64,000 nt of DNA from positions 186,001-250,000 of the forward strand of contig QNQO01000811.1 in NCBI GenBank assembly GCA_003290165.1, in the 5' to 3' direction. A model generated the notes under the pieces. That model did no database searches, was not told the DNA's origin, and worked only from the letters and a program-made list of their open reading frames with translations. The number at the start of each line of letters is the position of its first letter. Within the stretch, counting starts at the first letter, position 1. This DNA is from Berberis thunbergii. Lineage: Eukaryota; Streptophyta; Magnoliopsida; Ranunculales; Berberidaceae. Position numbers and translations under genes: made by a program. Positions 23,756-36,467 of this stretch are shown in pieces.

Positions 23756-24350
23756 TGTCACGAGCCATCTCTAAAAATATCACTCACCAAGGCAACAAGG
23801 CATCCAAGGCATCATATAGGCGCTGGCAGTAGGCCCGCAAAGGCCCGATGGAGCAGCAAGCTTTTCGAGATGCCTCCGGAAGGTTCTAGAGTGCTCTTGG
23901 ACATTCTAGCTTAGCTTTCTCTAGAGTGTTCTAGCATGGATGAGTCTAGAACACCCTTGTATAGATTTGTGTAGTATTTTCTAGAAGTCTCCTTGTATTT
24001 TCTGGTTCCTTTGGAGGTGGGAACTTTCTAGATGCATAAAGAATACTCCTTTGAAAGAGGATTGTAGAAGGTTCTAGGCTAGAAGCCTCTAGGACTTTAA
24101 GGGCCTATAAATAGGCCTTGGCATTTACTTGTACAGATCATAAAGAAAACACTTGTACAACTCTCTCAAGCAATACAAAATATTCTTTCAAAAATCCTAA
24201 ACACTTGTGCCTTAGCATTTTCCCCACTTAAGCTTTCGTAGCATCACTTAGCATTAGCCAAGCATCGAAGTGCCTTGACTAGTTAGTCCGACGGGAGTGT
24301 GATGCTAGTGGGCAGCGTGTTAGCCAAGGGAAAAAGGTCAGCATGTGACA
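23756..24350 (+). repeat. Chromovirus 5' LTR, 595 bp
   Basis: TGTCACGAGCC ... GCATGTGACA. TATAAATA promoter box at 24106-24113, followed by a CACTTGTACA leader. Confidence 0.95.
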
Positions 24351-24352
24351 CG

Positions 24353-24364
24353 TGGTATCAGAGC
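24353..24364 (+). promoter_or_regulatory. Primer-binding site (TGGTATCAGAGC)
   Basis: Complementary to the 3' end of initiator methionine tRNA, 2 nt after the LTR, as usual in plant LTR elements. Confidence 0.95.
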
Positions 24365-24449
24365 AGCGACGATCGTAGGGGCGGTCTTGCTGAAGTTGCG
24401 TTGTGCTAGCTGCTGTGTGTACGAAGGTTAGGTGCGGAGCAATCTGATC

Positions 24450-26186
24450 ATGTCGGGAAACAAAGAGAGTGCTGTTGGAGGGTCCGTGATCGAGGAGACT
24501 GGAAGAAAGACTAGTCGGACCAGCATGCTTGAGGATCGTATGGCCAAGGTGGAGCTGACCGTGGGCGATCTCCCGGACAACGTCGGGGAGATGGAACAGA
24601 AGGTTGAGTCCTTCAATGGTACATTGGCTAGCGTCACTACAGATATTGAGCAACTCGATAGCCGCATCCATGACCTTGAGCTTGGCACTGTGGAAGCCAA
24701 GGACGAGACTCAACTTCTTGTCAACCAAGTTGCGGATGCTATGTGCAACGAGATGGGCCAGCTCAAGGACACGCTGATGGGGCAACTCCAAGCCATCCGG
24801 GAGCAGGTTGAGTCCTTACAATCGGACGTCAACCTATGCAAGGTGGCTGTGGCAGGTAGTGCTATTGTACGAGAGGGACCAAGGATGAAGGTGCCCGAGC
24901 CGCCAAGGTACCATGGGAAGCGCGATGCTAGGGAGCTCGACAACTTCCTATGGAGTGTTGAGAAATATTTCGACGTGTTGCGCTTGGACGACGATGAGTC
25001 CAAGATCACCATCGTCACCATGTACTTGGGTGATGATGCCATCCTTTGGTGGAGGAGGCGTGAGTCGGATATCAAGAAGGGTCTTTGCTCGCTTAAGACT
25101 TGGGACGAGTTCAAGGCGGATTTCAAGCGGCAATTCTATCCGGAGAATGCGGAGGAAGTTGCTATGAAGAGGCTGCGTGGACTGAAGAATACGGAGTCGA
25201 TCAAAGAGTACGTCAAGCAGTTCATTTCTCTTATGCTTGAAGTCTCGGACATGCCGGAGAAGACTCAGCTCGTCTACTTCATGGATGGACTACAACGATG
25301 GGCAGAGCAAGAGTTAAAGAGACGCAACGTTCAATCACTTGCGGAGGCCATCGCAGTTGCCCAATCCTTGTTCGAATACAAGGCTGATTCGAAAAGCCAC
25401 AAGTGCAGGAACAAGAGTGGCGGCGGTAACAAGGGAAAAGGTGGGGGAGCTAAACCCACCGAAAGAAGTAGCAGTAGCAGCGGCGGCAAGCAGTTTGAGA
25501 GGAAGGACAAAGCCAAGCAGTCCTTTTCTGATAGCAAGGTGAAAAACCGCGACTGCTTCTTGTGCAGAGGGCCGCACTGGGCTAGGGAGTGCCCACAGCG
25601 ACAGAAGCTCAATGCGATGATCGCTGGCAAGAGTGGATCGTTCGGGGAATCATCGGGGGACGAGGAGCAAATGGGGACTTTGCACTTGCTAAGCAGCGTC
25701 AAGGCTACGGTGGAGCAAAGCAACGTGGCTAAGGTAAGTACGCTGCCCCGTTCGAAGAAATTCACTCTCATGTTTGTGGAAGCCAAGGTAAATGGCAAGG
25801 CTTCAAAGGTACTCATCGACACGGGTGCAACGCACAACTTTGTTGCTTTGAAGGAGGCAACAAGGCTAGACGTGCAGTACACCAAGGAGCCAGGCACCTT
25901 GAAGACCGTCAACACAGCACCGGTACCTATCCATGGTGTAGCACGAGGCGTCTCCCTTCATTTGGGCGAATGGAAGGGAACGGTGGACCTGACTGTCGTC
26001 ACGATGGACGACTTCTCATTGGTGCTGGGCATGGAGTTCATGGATACGGTGAAGCCATGGACATTAGAAAGGGACGGGTCGATGACTATTGCAAAGGATC
26101 GAGAAGCATGCTCTGTCCCTGTCACTCGGGAGATCGTGGAGGCCAAGATGTTGTCGACCATTCAAGTGAAGAAAGGCGTGCAATAG
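24450..26186 (+). pseudogene. Chromovirus gag-protease region
   Basis: The ATG at 24450 (MSGNKESAVGG) is preferred over an in-frame upstream GTG at 24432. Domains in order: a coiled-coil N terminus (to about residue 140); the retrotransposon gag capsid domain with FLWSVEKYFDVL and WWRRRESDI; a Lys/Gly/Ser-rich linker; a CCHC zinc knuckle C-FL-C-RGPH-WAREC variant (CFLCRGPHWAREC); and a retropepsin-type aspartic protease with the active-site motif LIDTGATHNF. Gag coats the genomic RNA and the protease cleaves the polyprotein. The frame stops at TAG 26184-26186 but continues in frame directly into pol, so this is a single-ORF polyprotein cut by one nonsense change. Confidence 0.93.
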
Positions 26187-29083
26187 GGGCAAGCAACATT
26201 TGTGGCCACGTTGATCGAAGATGAGCCTCAACCCAGCGAGGTTCCGAAGGAGGTAGCTGCGGTTTTGAAAGAGTACAAAGATGTCATGCCTCCAGATCTA
26301 ACCAAGAGACTTCCTCCAAGAAGGGAAGTCGATCATATGATCGAGTTGGAGCCAGGGGCTAGGCCTCCAGCCATGGCGCCTTATCGGATGGCACCGCCAG
26401 AGTTGGAAGAGCTACGCAAACAATTCAAGGAGCTGCTGGACGCGGGGTTCATTCGGCCATCCAAGGCCCCATTCGGTGCACCAGTATTGTTCCAACGCAA
26501 GCACGACGGGTCCTTGGGTATGTGCATCGATTACCGAGCACTTAACAAAGTAACCATCAAGAATAAGTATCCAATTCCTTTGGTTGCCGATCTTTTCGAT
26601 AGGCTCGGTAAAGCCAGGTACTTTTCTAAACTGGATCTCCGATCGGGGTATTGGCAAGTGCGCATAGCCAAAGGAGATGAGCCAAAGACGGCATGCGTCA
26701 CTCGCTATGGGTCTTATGAGTTCTTGGTGATGCCTTTTGGTCTCACCAATGCCCCGGCTACTTTCTGCACTTTAATGAAAAAAATCTTTCATCATTTCTT
26801 GGATAAATTTGTAGTCGTCTATCTCGACGATATCGTCGTGTATAGCGACAACTTGGAAGAACATGTGCATCACTTGCGACAGGTTTTCCAAGTATTGCGG
26901 GAAAGCGAGCTGTACGTGAAATTGGAGAAGTGCTCATTCGCCTAAGACGAGGTGTCTTTCTTGGGGCACCGCATCAAGGCTGGAAAGATCATGATGGAAC
27001 GGCACAAAGTGCAGGCCATCAAGGAATGGGAGCCACCCAAGATCGTTTCGGAGCTACGTTCTTTCCTTGGGCTGGCCAATTATTATCGGAGATTCATTTT
27101 GAGCTACTCGGCAAGAGCAGCCCCACTGACCGACTTGCTGAAGAAGAAGGTCCAGTGGCATTGGAGTGAGAAATGCCAAGAAGCGTTCGATGATTTGAAG
27201 AAGGCAGTCACCAAGGAACCTGTCTTGGCCTTGCCCGATTATGCTAAGTCATTCAAACTTCACACCAATGCATCAGACTTTGCCATCGGAGGGGTGCTTA
27301 TGCAAGAGGGGCATCCCATAGCCTATGAGTCTCGCAGGCTCAATGATACCGAGAGACGATATCCGGTGCATGACAAGGAGATGACAGCCATCATTCATTG
27401 CTTGCGAACTTGGAGGCACTATTTGCTTGGGAGTCGGTTTACCATCATGACCGACAATGTGGCTACGAGTTATTTCAAAATCAGAAGAAGATCAGCCCCA
27501 AACAAGCTCGGTGGCAAGATTTCTTAGCAGAGTTCGATTATGTCATGGAGTACAAGCCGGGCAAAGTTAATGTTGTTGCAGATGCTCTCAGCCGAAAGGC
27601 CATGCTCGCTAGCGCAAGCAGTGCCGCTAGCAATCTTCTTGATCGGATCAAGGAAAGGACTTCTCAAGACCCCTTGGCCAAGGGACTCATGGAGTTGGTC
27701 AAGGAGGGGAAGACTTGACGGTTTTGGGTAGAGGATGGGGTACTCTACACCGTCGGTCGTCGCATTTATGTGCCTAAGTGGGATAATCTTAGGCCAGTAA
27801 TCATGAAGGAGTGCCACGATTCAATGTGGGCTGGCCATCCGGGGATGCAGCGGACATTGGCACTCTTGGAGGTGGACTACTATTGGCCTCATATGCGGGA
27901 CGATATCGAGGCCTATGTGAAGACTTTTCTTGTGTACCAACAAGACAAGATAGAGCAACGTGTACCGGCAGGACTATTGCAGCCTTTGCCGATTTCGGAA
28001 AGGCCATGGGAGAGTGTATCGATGGATTTCATATCGGCCTTGCCCAAGTCTGATGGGTATGGATCTATTATGATGGTGGTCGATCGCTTTTCCAAGTATG
28101 AGACTTTCATACCTGCCCCACGCGATTGCACGGTCGAGCAAGCCGCCAAGTTGTTCTTTCAGCATGTGGTGAAGTATTGGGGTTTGCCTCGGAGCATCAT
28201 AAGTGATCGGGACCCAAGGTTCACATCAAAATTCTGGACAGAGTTATTCAAGTTCTTGGGTACGGGTCTACACTTCTCAACAAGCTTTCACCCGCAAAGC
28301 GATGGGCAAACAGAGAGGGTGAATGCCTTGTTGGAGTTATACTTGAGGCACTTTGTGGGTGCCAACCAGAAGGATTGGGCCAAGTTAATGAATGTGGCTC
28401 AATTCTCATTCAACTTACAACGGTCCGAATCGACGCAACAAAGTCCGTTCGAGATCGTCATGGGCTAGCAGCCCTTGACTCCACAAGCCGTTGCGTCGGG
28501 CTACACGGGTAGCAGCCCCGCTGCGTACAAGCTTGCACGAGGGTGGCATGAGCAGCTTGATATAACGAAGGCGTACTTGGACAAGGCGTCTAAGAAGATG
28601 AAGAAGTGGGCAGACAAGCATAGACGCCCTCTCGAGTTCCAAGTGGGCGAGATGGTCATGGTCAAGTTGCTGCCACAACAGTTCAAAGTCTTCCGCTCGG
28701 TGCACAAGGGACTAGTGCGGAAGTACGAGGGGCCATTTCTCGTCCTACGGAAGGTCGGGAGAGTTTCTTACAAGCTTGAGTTGCCGCCCAAACTCAAGAT
28801 TCATCCGGTGTTCCATGTGAGCATGCTCAAGCCCTACCATGGTGATAAAGAAGATCCAACGAGGGGCGAGTCACATCGGGCACCAACCGCGGTCGTGGCT
28901 TCCTTTGATCGAAAGATCGAGAGCATCGAGGCTAAGAGGCTCATCCGACGGAGGGGTGTGCCAAGCTATAATGAGTATCTCATTTGATGGAAGGGACTAC
29001 CGAACAGTGAGGCCTCATGGGAGAAAGAGGATGACCTATGGCAATTCTGGGGCAAGATCGCGGAGTTCGAGGCACGGTCTTGA
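26187..29083 (+). pseudogene. Chromovirus pol region (RT, RNase H, integrase, chromodomain)
   Basis: In frame after the gag stop. [29 protein letters not shown] and the catalytic YLDDIVVYS are intact. RNase H: the first acidic residue is lost, with [10 protein letters not shown] where the family has [10 protein letters not shown]. Integrase: H-H present, but both zinc-binding cysteines are gone (TFLVYQQDK for TCLVCQQDK); the DDE residues are visible in MDFISALP, SDRDPRF and DGQTERVN. C-terminal chromodomain: FHVSMLKPYHG ... WKGLPNSEASWE. Stops: TAA 26943-26945, TGA 27716-27718, TAG 28466-28468, TGA 28985-28987; native stop 29081-29083. A one-base loss near 27470 shifts the frame. It cannot make an active polyprotein. 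Confidence 0.93.
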
Positions 29084-29114
29084 CGGGGTCGTCAAGGACT
29101 TGGGTGGGGGAGAA

Positions 29115-29765
29115 TGTCATGAGCCATCTCTAAAAATATCCCTCACCAAGGCAACAAGGCATCCAATGCATCATATAGGCGCTGGCAGTAGGCCCGCAAA
29201 GGCCCGATGGAGCAGCAAGCTTTTCGAGATGCCTCCGGAAGGTTCTAGAGTGCTCTTGGACATTCTAGCTTAGCTTTCTCTAGATGCCTCCGGAAGGTTC
29301 TAGAGTGCTCTTGGACATTCTAGCTTAGCTTTCTCTATAGTGTTCTAGCATGGATGAGTCTAGAACACCCTTGTACAGATTTGTGTAGTATTTTCTAGAA
29401 GCCTCCTTGTATTTTCCGGTTCCTTTGGAGGTGAGAACTTTCTAGATGCATAAAGAATACTCCTTTGAAGGAGGATTGTAGAAGGTTCTAGGCTAGAAGC
29501 ATCTAGAACTTTAAGGGTCTATAAATAGGCCTTGGCATTCACTTGTACAGATCATAAAGAAAACACTTGTACAACTCTCTCAAGCAATACAAATCATTCT
29601 TTCAAAAAGCCTAAACACTTGTGCCTTAGCATTTTCCCCACTTAAGCTTCCGTAGCATCACTTAGCATTAGCCAAGCATCGAAGTGCCTTGACTAGTTAG
29701 TACGACGGGAGTGTGACGCTAGTGGGCAGCGTGTTAGCCAAGGGAAAAAAGGTCAGCACGTGACA
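29115..29765 (+). repeat. Chromovirus 3' LTR, 651 bp, with internal 55-bp tandem duplication
   Basis: TGTCATGAGCC ... GCACGTGACA. It is 56 bp longer than the 5' LTR because a 55-bp unit starting GATGCCTCCGGAAGG is present twice (29228-29282 and 29283-29337) where the 5' LTR has one copy. Confidence 0.95.
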
Positions 29766-30327
29766 AGATGGTGTGTTAGCTTGGCAGCAAAATAAGGTAG
29801 GCAGTGCATAGCATTCATGGAACACAATAGGCAGGCACCACAACCTGATATGGAGTTAGCAGTCACAGTCAATGCAGTTTATCTATGAAAACAAAGGTAG
29901 TGCCTTACGTGCCATAAAAGATATGGAGAATGGCAACTTGAGTAAGGCATTTCAAGACATTGTCCAAGATGTAGTTATCTGTAGAATGGAAAGGGAGATT
30001 GGGAGAGCCATGGGGTTTGCTGCTAGCATGGTCAATGTCAACGTTGCAACTAATCCAAGGACGAGCCTGGTGAATGAACCAGCACTGCAACAACATGTTG
30101 TGCCCCAAGCTTCAACAAATCTCAGTTCCCACTGCACAGCCTTGGAGGCCACAACCAGCTTCAAGCCTCAATCCAACTGCGTAGCGCTGGAGTCCTTCAC
30201 TCCTAGCTTCCAATCTCAATCCAATGGCACAACCATGGGCTCCCTCCTTTTATGAGTTGATATGATATTTTTGTCGTGTTACTGCCCTTGAAATATTAAT
30301 TGTTTATTTTCACGTCATTGCTTGCAG
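29766..30327 (+). other. CACTA element 1: unidentified segment after the chromovirus
   Basis: An open frame 29872-30255 (127 codons) reads AIKDMENGNLSKAFQDIVQD and later Ser/Gln/Thr-rich sequence. I do not recognise it. It may continue the unidentified segment interrupted at 23755. Confidence 0.3.
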
Positions 30328-31800
<1,473 letters not shown>

Positions 31801-32003
31801 GTAAAGTTTTAACTCCTTAGCTCTCAGCAGTGTGACTTATAAGTAGCTTTTGATAGTATCTTAGACTATAAAAGTGAAAACACAATGACATCTTTTTTAT
31901 TTAGTGGCGAAAGGATTGTGTTACCCCACCGTGAAGTTCTTCATGGAGGCCTGATATGCCTAATATTTGATACTCAATTGATATTCCAATTTTTATATGG
32001 AGA

Positions 32004-32200
32004 GCTGTTAAAGTGGCGAAATGCAATTGCATTATATTCATGGACGAGCCAACCTCTGGACTTGACGCTAGAGCAGCATCAATTGTGATGAGAACAGTGA
32101 GAAACAGTGGACACAGGACGAACTGTAGAGTGCACCATTCACCAGCCTAGCATTGACATATTTGAAGCTTTCAATAAGCTATGCAAACTTCAAGAGTAGA
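32004..32200 (+). pseudogene. Captured ABCG (PDR-type) transporter fragment
   Basis: The frame from 32004 reads AVKVAKCNC and [16 protein letters not shown], then SIVMRTVRN, the Walker B plus D-loop region of a pleiotropic-drug-resistance (full-size ABCG) transporter nucleotide-binding domain. After a small frame change the next residues read DTGRTV and [14 protein letters not shown], which carries the switch histidine of the family. Only about 60 residues of a protein near 1,400 residues long are present, and the VANPS-type segment before Walker B is altered (VAKCNC). It cannot make a transporter. It is the last capture before the right terminus and lies on the same strand as the others. Confidence 0.85.
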
Positions 32201-32428
32201 GAACCAATGATGTTGTTCCACTTTCTTTGTATTTGAGATATTTAAGTTTGTGTTTGTCATTGTATTTGAGATATTATTTGATAGATTTTGTGATTTAATG
32301 TAATACATTATCTTATTAATTACATTACTTTGCCTCCATTCATGAAAATGTTTAAGTTTGGCACATTTAGATTTTTATTTTCTAGAAATAAAACTTATAA
32401 GATGTAATAAAAAGTCATTTGATAGCAA

Positions 32429-32623
32429 AAAAAAAAAAAAAAAAAAATCTATGTATACTTACCATAGAATCTACCATAGCGTTTTTAAAATGCTATAAAG
32501 GCCAATTTACTATAGCGTTTTTAAAACGCTATAATAGACCGGTAGACACAACATTTTCTAAAACGCTATGGTATCCTATCATAGTGTTTTTGAAACATTA
32601 TGAATGACCTTTTTTTTGTAGTG
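32429..32623 (+). repeat. CACTA element 1: A-tract, right subterminal repeats and terminus
   Basis: A long A run (about 32429-32448) is followed by hairpin units CATAGCGTTTTTAAAATGCTAT and TATAGCGTTTTTAAAACGCTATA, further diverged copies, and the inverted terminus TTTTTTTTGTAGTG ending at 32623. These mirror the left end. Confidence 0.88.
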
Positions 32624-32926
32624 CGATGTGAGACTATGATTCCCCTTGTAACTCGTCCAACCCCTCTCGGCCTATTGGGCCTGTTAAGCTCCAACCTCAC
32701 CCTCACCTTAGGTCTGCCCACTTAGGGTCTCACAATCCACCCCCCTTAAGGTCCAACGTCCTCGTTGGTCACACAGGCACAACGTCCACGTTGCTTGAGG
32801 GCCCACCTCCACGTGACATACTTCCAAATGGGTTAAGCTCTGGTACCAAACTGTGACGACCACCTCCCGCACTGTATCAATACTGTCCGCTTTGGGCTAC
32901 CATCCGGCCCTCACGGCTTTAAAATG
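32624..32926 (-). mobile_element. TRIM retroelement (minus strand): rest of 3' LTR, internal region, truncated 5' LTR
   Basis: 32624-32734 completes the LTR begun at 18855 and ends ...GGGTCTCACA. 32735-32851 is the 117-bp internal region: polypurine tract on the minus strand next to the 3' LTR and an iMet-type primer-binding site at 32837-32848 (TGGTACCAGAGC read on the minus strand, one mismatch). 32852-32926 is the 5' LTR, cut off after ...GGCTTTAAAA. No coding capacity, as expected of a terminal-repeat retrotransposon in miniature. Confidence 0.85.
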
Positions 32927-33441
32927 CATCAATTCGATAATTCGGAAAAATTAGAATTAGGGGACACGTTAATATGTCATATTATTTTTTTAATAAGTCA
33001 CGTAAACATAAATAGTCTAATAAAGTGTCTTCCGAGAATGTTTTGAAGAAGATGACACTCTGTTGCAAAAAAAAGAAAAAAAAGTAGATAAAAAATATAC
33101 TAGAAAAGTAGAGGAGAGAAGAAGCAACATACACTACTTCTATGCTTTAGCAAATTTTTTCCCCAATTTATCTTAAATTGCAATTGAAAGAGTCATTCAG
33201 TTTATATAGATCAACAACCATTAAGTAGGTGGTTATTTGCACACATCTAAAAGTTTTTTTAAAAAAAAAGTTGGTTGTCGAGTTTTGATTGTATCTTGAT
33301 CAAGTTCCAAGGGTATCTGAGGTGTGTCTGACACGTTGACAACATTGACAAGTTTAGCTATGAAAAGTTAGGTTGTTAGCAAAAGAATGTGTGATTATCT
33401 CAGATTTTGTGGATGAGTTTGGGTTAACTGACTTTTTTACA
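32927..33441. other. Spacer between the two TRIM copies
   Basis: AT-rich, no ORF of interest. GGTGTGTCTGACACGTTGACAAC near 33321 has an LTR-like look but no partner was found. Confidence 0.35.
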
Positions 33442-34124
33442 CTGTGTGGTGCGAACTTTAGGACGTTGGGCCTTAAGGGGGGTGGACTGTGAGACTTTTG
33501 TATGGGCGGACCTGAGGGGGAGGGGGAGGGTGAGGGTTGGAGCCTAATAGGCCCAACAAGCCTGTGGATCTCAAGAGGGGTTGGACTAGCTACCAAGGGG
33601 AGATCATAGTCCCACATCGCCTGGGTGCGGGATGGTGATGTGCTATATATGTGCGAGGTTGGATCCTCATAGTAAGAGGTCTTTTAAAGCCGTGCAGGCC
33701 GGTTGGGCCCAAAGAGGTCAATATCTTACTGTGCTGATCGGGTCGTCACAAAATGGTATCAGAGCTTGACCCAGTCGAAAGTGTTCCATGTGGAGGTGGG
33801 CCCTCGGGCAATGTTGACGTTGTGCCTGTGTGGCCAACGAGGACATTGGGCTTTAAGGGGGGTGGACTGTGAGACCCTTGTATAGGCGAACCTGAGGGGG
33901 AGGGTGAGGGTTGGAGCCCAATAGGCCCAACAGGCCTGTGGATCCCAAGAGGGGTTGGACTAACTACCAAGGGGTGATCATAGTCCCACATCGTCTGGGT
34001 GCGGGATGGTGATGTGCTATATATGTACGAGGTTGGATCCTCATAGTAAGAGGCCTTTTAAAGTCGTGCGGGCCGATTGGACTCAAAGCAAACAATATTT
34101 TACTGTGCAGATCGGGTCATTACA
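33442..34124 (+). mobile_element. TRIM retroelement (plus strand), complete LTR-internal-LTR unit with extra partial internal region
   Basis: LTR 33488-33750 (TGTGAGAC ... GGTCGTCACA, 263 bp), primer-binding site TGGTATCAGAGC at 33754-33765, internal region 33751-33867, polypurine tract TTAAGGGGGGTGGAC, LTR 33868-34124 (257 bp). Before the first LTR another polypurine tract and part of an internal region (33442-33487) are present, so at least part of a third unit was joined in tandem. The LTRs contain CCCACATCG(C/T)CTGGGTGCGGG, the unoccupied counterpart of the CACTA insertion site. Confidence 0.92.
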
Positions 34125-35242
34125 ATGCATCTGCTGTCACACTTTGCTTGCTAGACTCTGAGGGGTGAGCATTTTGTTCTCTACTTCCCCCATATGTTCT
34201 TATACTACAAAATATTGTGCTCATGTTCATAGTCGTATATAATTCCATGCAATATAGTGATAGACACATTTGCAAATATTCTACATGCCACCATGTGTTT
34301 ACAAGTAGTGGCCAATAAATTTTAATGCCATATATAACGAACACAGAATTCTAAGGATTGTTTTATGTAAGCAAAATTGTGTATCTTGAGAAGTCTATTC
34401 TATCTTACTTTTATTTATCTTTTGTTTATTTGGTTTTTACTTTTTATTTTTTTAAATAAATTTAGTAAAAAAATTAAGCAAAGAGAAGAGGCTGAGATAA
34501 CCTGCATACACTATGGCAATCAAAAACATGATAACCAAATAACAAAACAGAAAAACTTACAAATGGACATGCTTTCTAGGTTACTGCATAGCCCCCAAAG
34601 TGATAATGCCTGAATTTCAAAGAGATGGTGCACCGAAAAGGAAGCCTTACTATAACCACCACTCAAATTCCAAAAAAGATACTTTCCCATTGCATAATTT
34701 ACTTTTAGCTTTTGGAATTACATTTTGATTGTTGCAAATGCATTTACACGGAAGGAGCTGGCTTAATACCATGCCAAGAGGTTCCTAAGCCACTCATCCT
34801 AGGAACAAGTCTTCCCTAAGGCAATCAACTAGGTAAACAAAGCTAAGTTGGCGTAGAAGATGTTCAAGACAACACATTTCTGTCAAGGTAAACATAAAAC
34901 CAGTAATGGGTTTTCTCTTATTTGAATGAGAGATTCACTTTACGTCAGATTATGCTTCTAGAATTGGTAATTCTTCTTTATAATTTCTATATCTCGATTA
35001 GAACCAAAGAAATAATCCTACACGTGATAGTCGGGTTGCCCTAAAATAACTGATAAGTTGGAGTGTTTATCCCTCTAGTAACGAGGCCTTTTGAGATTTA
35101 GAGCGTGGTAGAATGAAAAACCACAACTATGTCTCCATTGAGCATTTAAGTTGGGACAATTTATTCCTGTGAGAGTGTGCTGGCACATCTGTTTGTGCCC
35201 GCAAAAAGCGCAAGACCATTGAGTGAGGAAAAAATCTAACTG
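34125..35242. other. Intergenic DNA, nothing recognised
   Basis: The first five bases, ATGCA, equal the five bases before the TRIM at 18855. No domain-bearing ORF was seen. Confidence 0.4.
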
Positions 35243-35385
35243 GCGAGGGAAGCAGCGAGGGACCCATATGGGGAAGGGGGAGCCGTCCATTCCCCTGAGA
35301 TGCGCGTTTGAATTTTCAACACACGCATCCCGGGGGAAATGGATGGCTCCCCCTCCCCCTGTGGGGTCCCTCGCTGCGTCCCTCG
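35243..35385. mobile_element. GC-rich foldback element, 143 bp
   Basis: Left arm GCGAGGGAAGCAGCGAGGG ... GGGGAGCCGTCCATTCCCC and right arm GGGGGAAATGGATGGCTCCCC ... CCCTCGCTGCGTCCCTCG are inverted copies over about 65 bp around a short loop near 35310-35320. It is strongly GC-rich against AT-rich surroundings. Target duplication not resolved. Confidence 0.8.
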
Positions 35386-35967
35386 ATAATTAGACGGGTA
35401 CGGGTTCTTGAGTGAGCACAATTGTGGCAACACGTGAATCTCGAGAATGAGAGTGTTAATTGTGGTAACATGTGAATCTTGAGAATGAGAATGAGAATGC
35501 TCAAATCACGCATCTTGGCACATGGGGCTCAATCAGAACCCGAATATCTCAAATGAGATAGGAGGATAGGAGGTGAAGCTCAGGACAACTAATAAGATAG
35601 ACCAACAACAACGCCTTTTGGGCTTCATAGCCCGGTTGTACAGATCCCCACATTTGTCTCCATTGTGTGTTTTAAACCGAGTAAATATCATTGCTACGAG
35701 AGGGGGACGCGTCCATGTGTGACCAATAGTGTTATCAAAGCTGGAAAATGCAGATGATAGGAAGTGGCTAATCCGGGGGGAGGGGAGTGTTGGAACATCT
35801 TTAAGGCCAATAATTGTTAAATTGGATTCTTTAACATGTTAATTTGACTAATTGAACTTTGGACCACCTGTTGTTAATTAGCTTGGAAATATCATAATAT
35901 CAATTCTAGCGATTTTAGCTAAGATTTAGAGAAAAACTTGCAATATTTATTTGAACATAGCGACCAT
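35386..35967 (+). other. Intergenic DNA with a possible LTR start
   Basis: CCGGGGGGAGGGGAG at 35773-35787 followed by TGTTGGAACATC (35788) looks like a polypurine tract and the first bases of an LTR. The LTR would then be interrupted by the hAT element at 35968. No partner found. Confidence 0.3.
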
Positions 35968-36467
35968 TAGGGGTGGGCAAAAATCGATTTAAATTCGGTT
36001 TATTGTCTGAACCGATTTTCAAATTTGATTCGGTAATCGAACCAAAGTATGAGTAGAAATAAAATAATTTAAACCGAGCCAAACCGATTATAAACGGTTA
36101 CGATTTTGAACCGACCGATTAATTAGATATATATAAATAAATAATTAACATGTAGGTGTCAATACATTATTAGTGCAACAAATGCACTGCAGTACACCTT
36201 GTTGCACTGAATCGCCCCCATTCTCATAAAGTTTTCAATTTGGACTAAAAATTGGGTCTGTAAAAAAATTGGGCATGTTTTAATGAAAGTCTTTCAAGTG
36301 CTTGAGCCTGAAATTTCGGTCGAACGAACCGAACCGATCCGAAATTCGATTCAACCGAATTCATCGATTTACAAATACAAAATTCGATTTCAGTTTGGGT
36401 TTTGGGCAAATCGAATAAAATCGATTTAGGGCTCAAAACCGAACCAAATCAATATTGCCCACCCCTA
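35968..36467 (+). mobile_element. Non-autonomous hAT-like element, 500 bp
   Basis: Terminal inverted repeats TAGGGGTGGGCA / TGCCCACCCCTA are perfect over 12 bp. Flanking 8-mers GCGACCAT (35960-35967) and CCGACCAC (36468-36475) match at six positions, consistent with an aged 8-bp target duplication. The interior is rich in ACCGAACCGAT and AATCGATTT motifs, typical subterminal repeats. No transposase. Confidence 0.88.

Larger units (their letters stand above)
23756..29765 (+). mobile_element. Ty3/gypsy chromovirus, 6.0 kb, nested in the CACTA element
   Basis: Two LTRs (23756-24350 and 29115-29765), a tRNA-iMet-type primer-binding site at 24353-24364, gag-protease-RT-RNase H-integrase-chromodomain order, and a polypurine tract GGGTGGGGGAGAA at 29102-29114. 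The chromodomain makes it a chromovirus; the size and the RT/integrase texture suggest the Galadriel clade (tentative). Hand alignment of the LTRs shows about 20 substitutions over about 595 bp (near 3.5 percent), a young to middling insertion. The 5-bp flanks are CGGAT and AGATG and do not match. It is defective: five premature stops and one frameshift (see the two coding entries). Confidence 0.95.

Noticed and set aside
23751..29770. A 5-bp target duplication for the chromovirus
   Set aside because: The flanks CGGAT and AGATG do not match in register. I do not claim one; recombination or loss at one side is possible.
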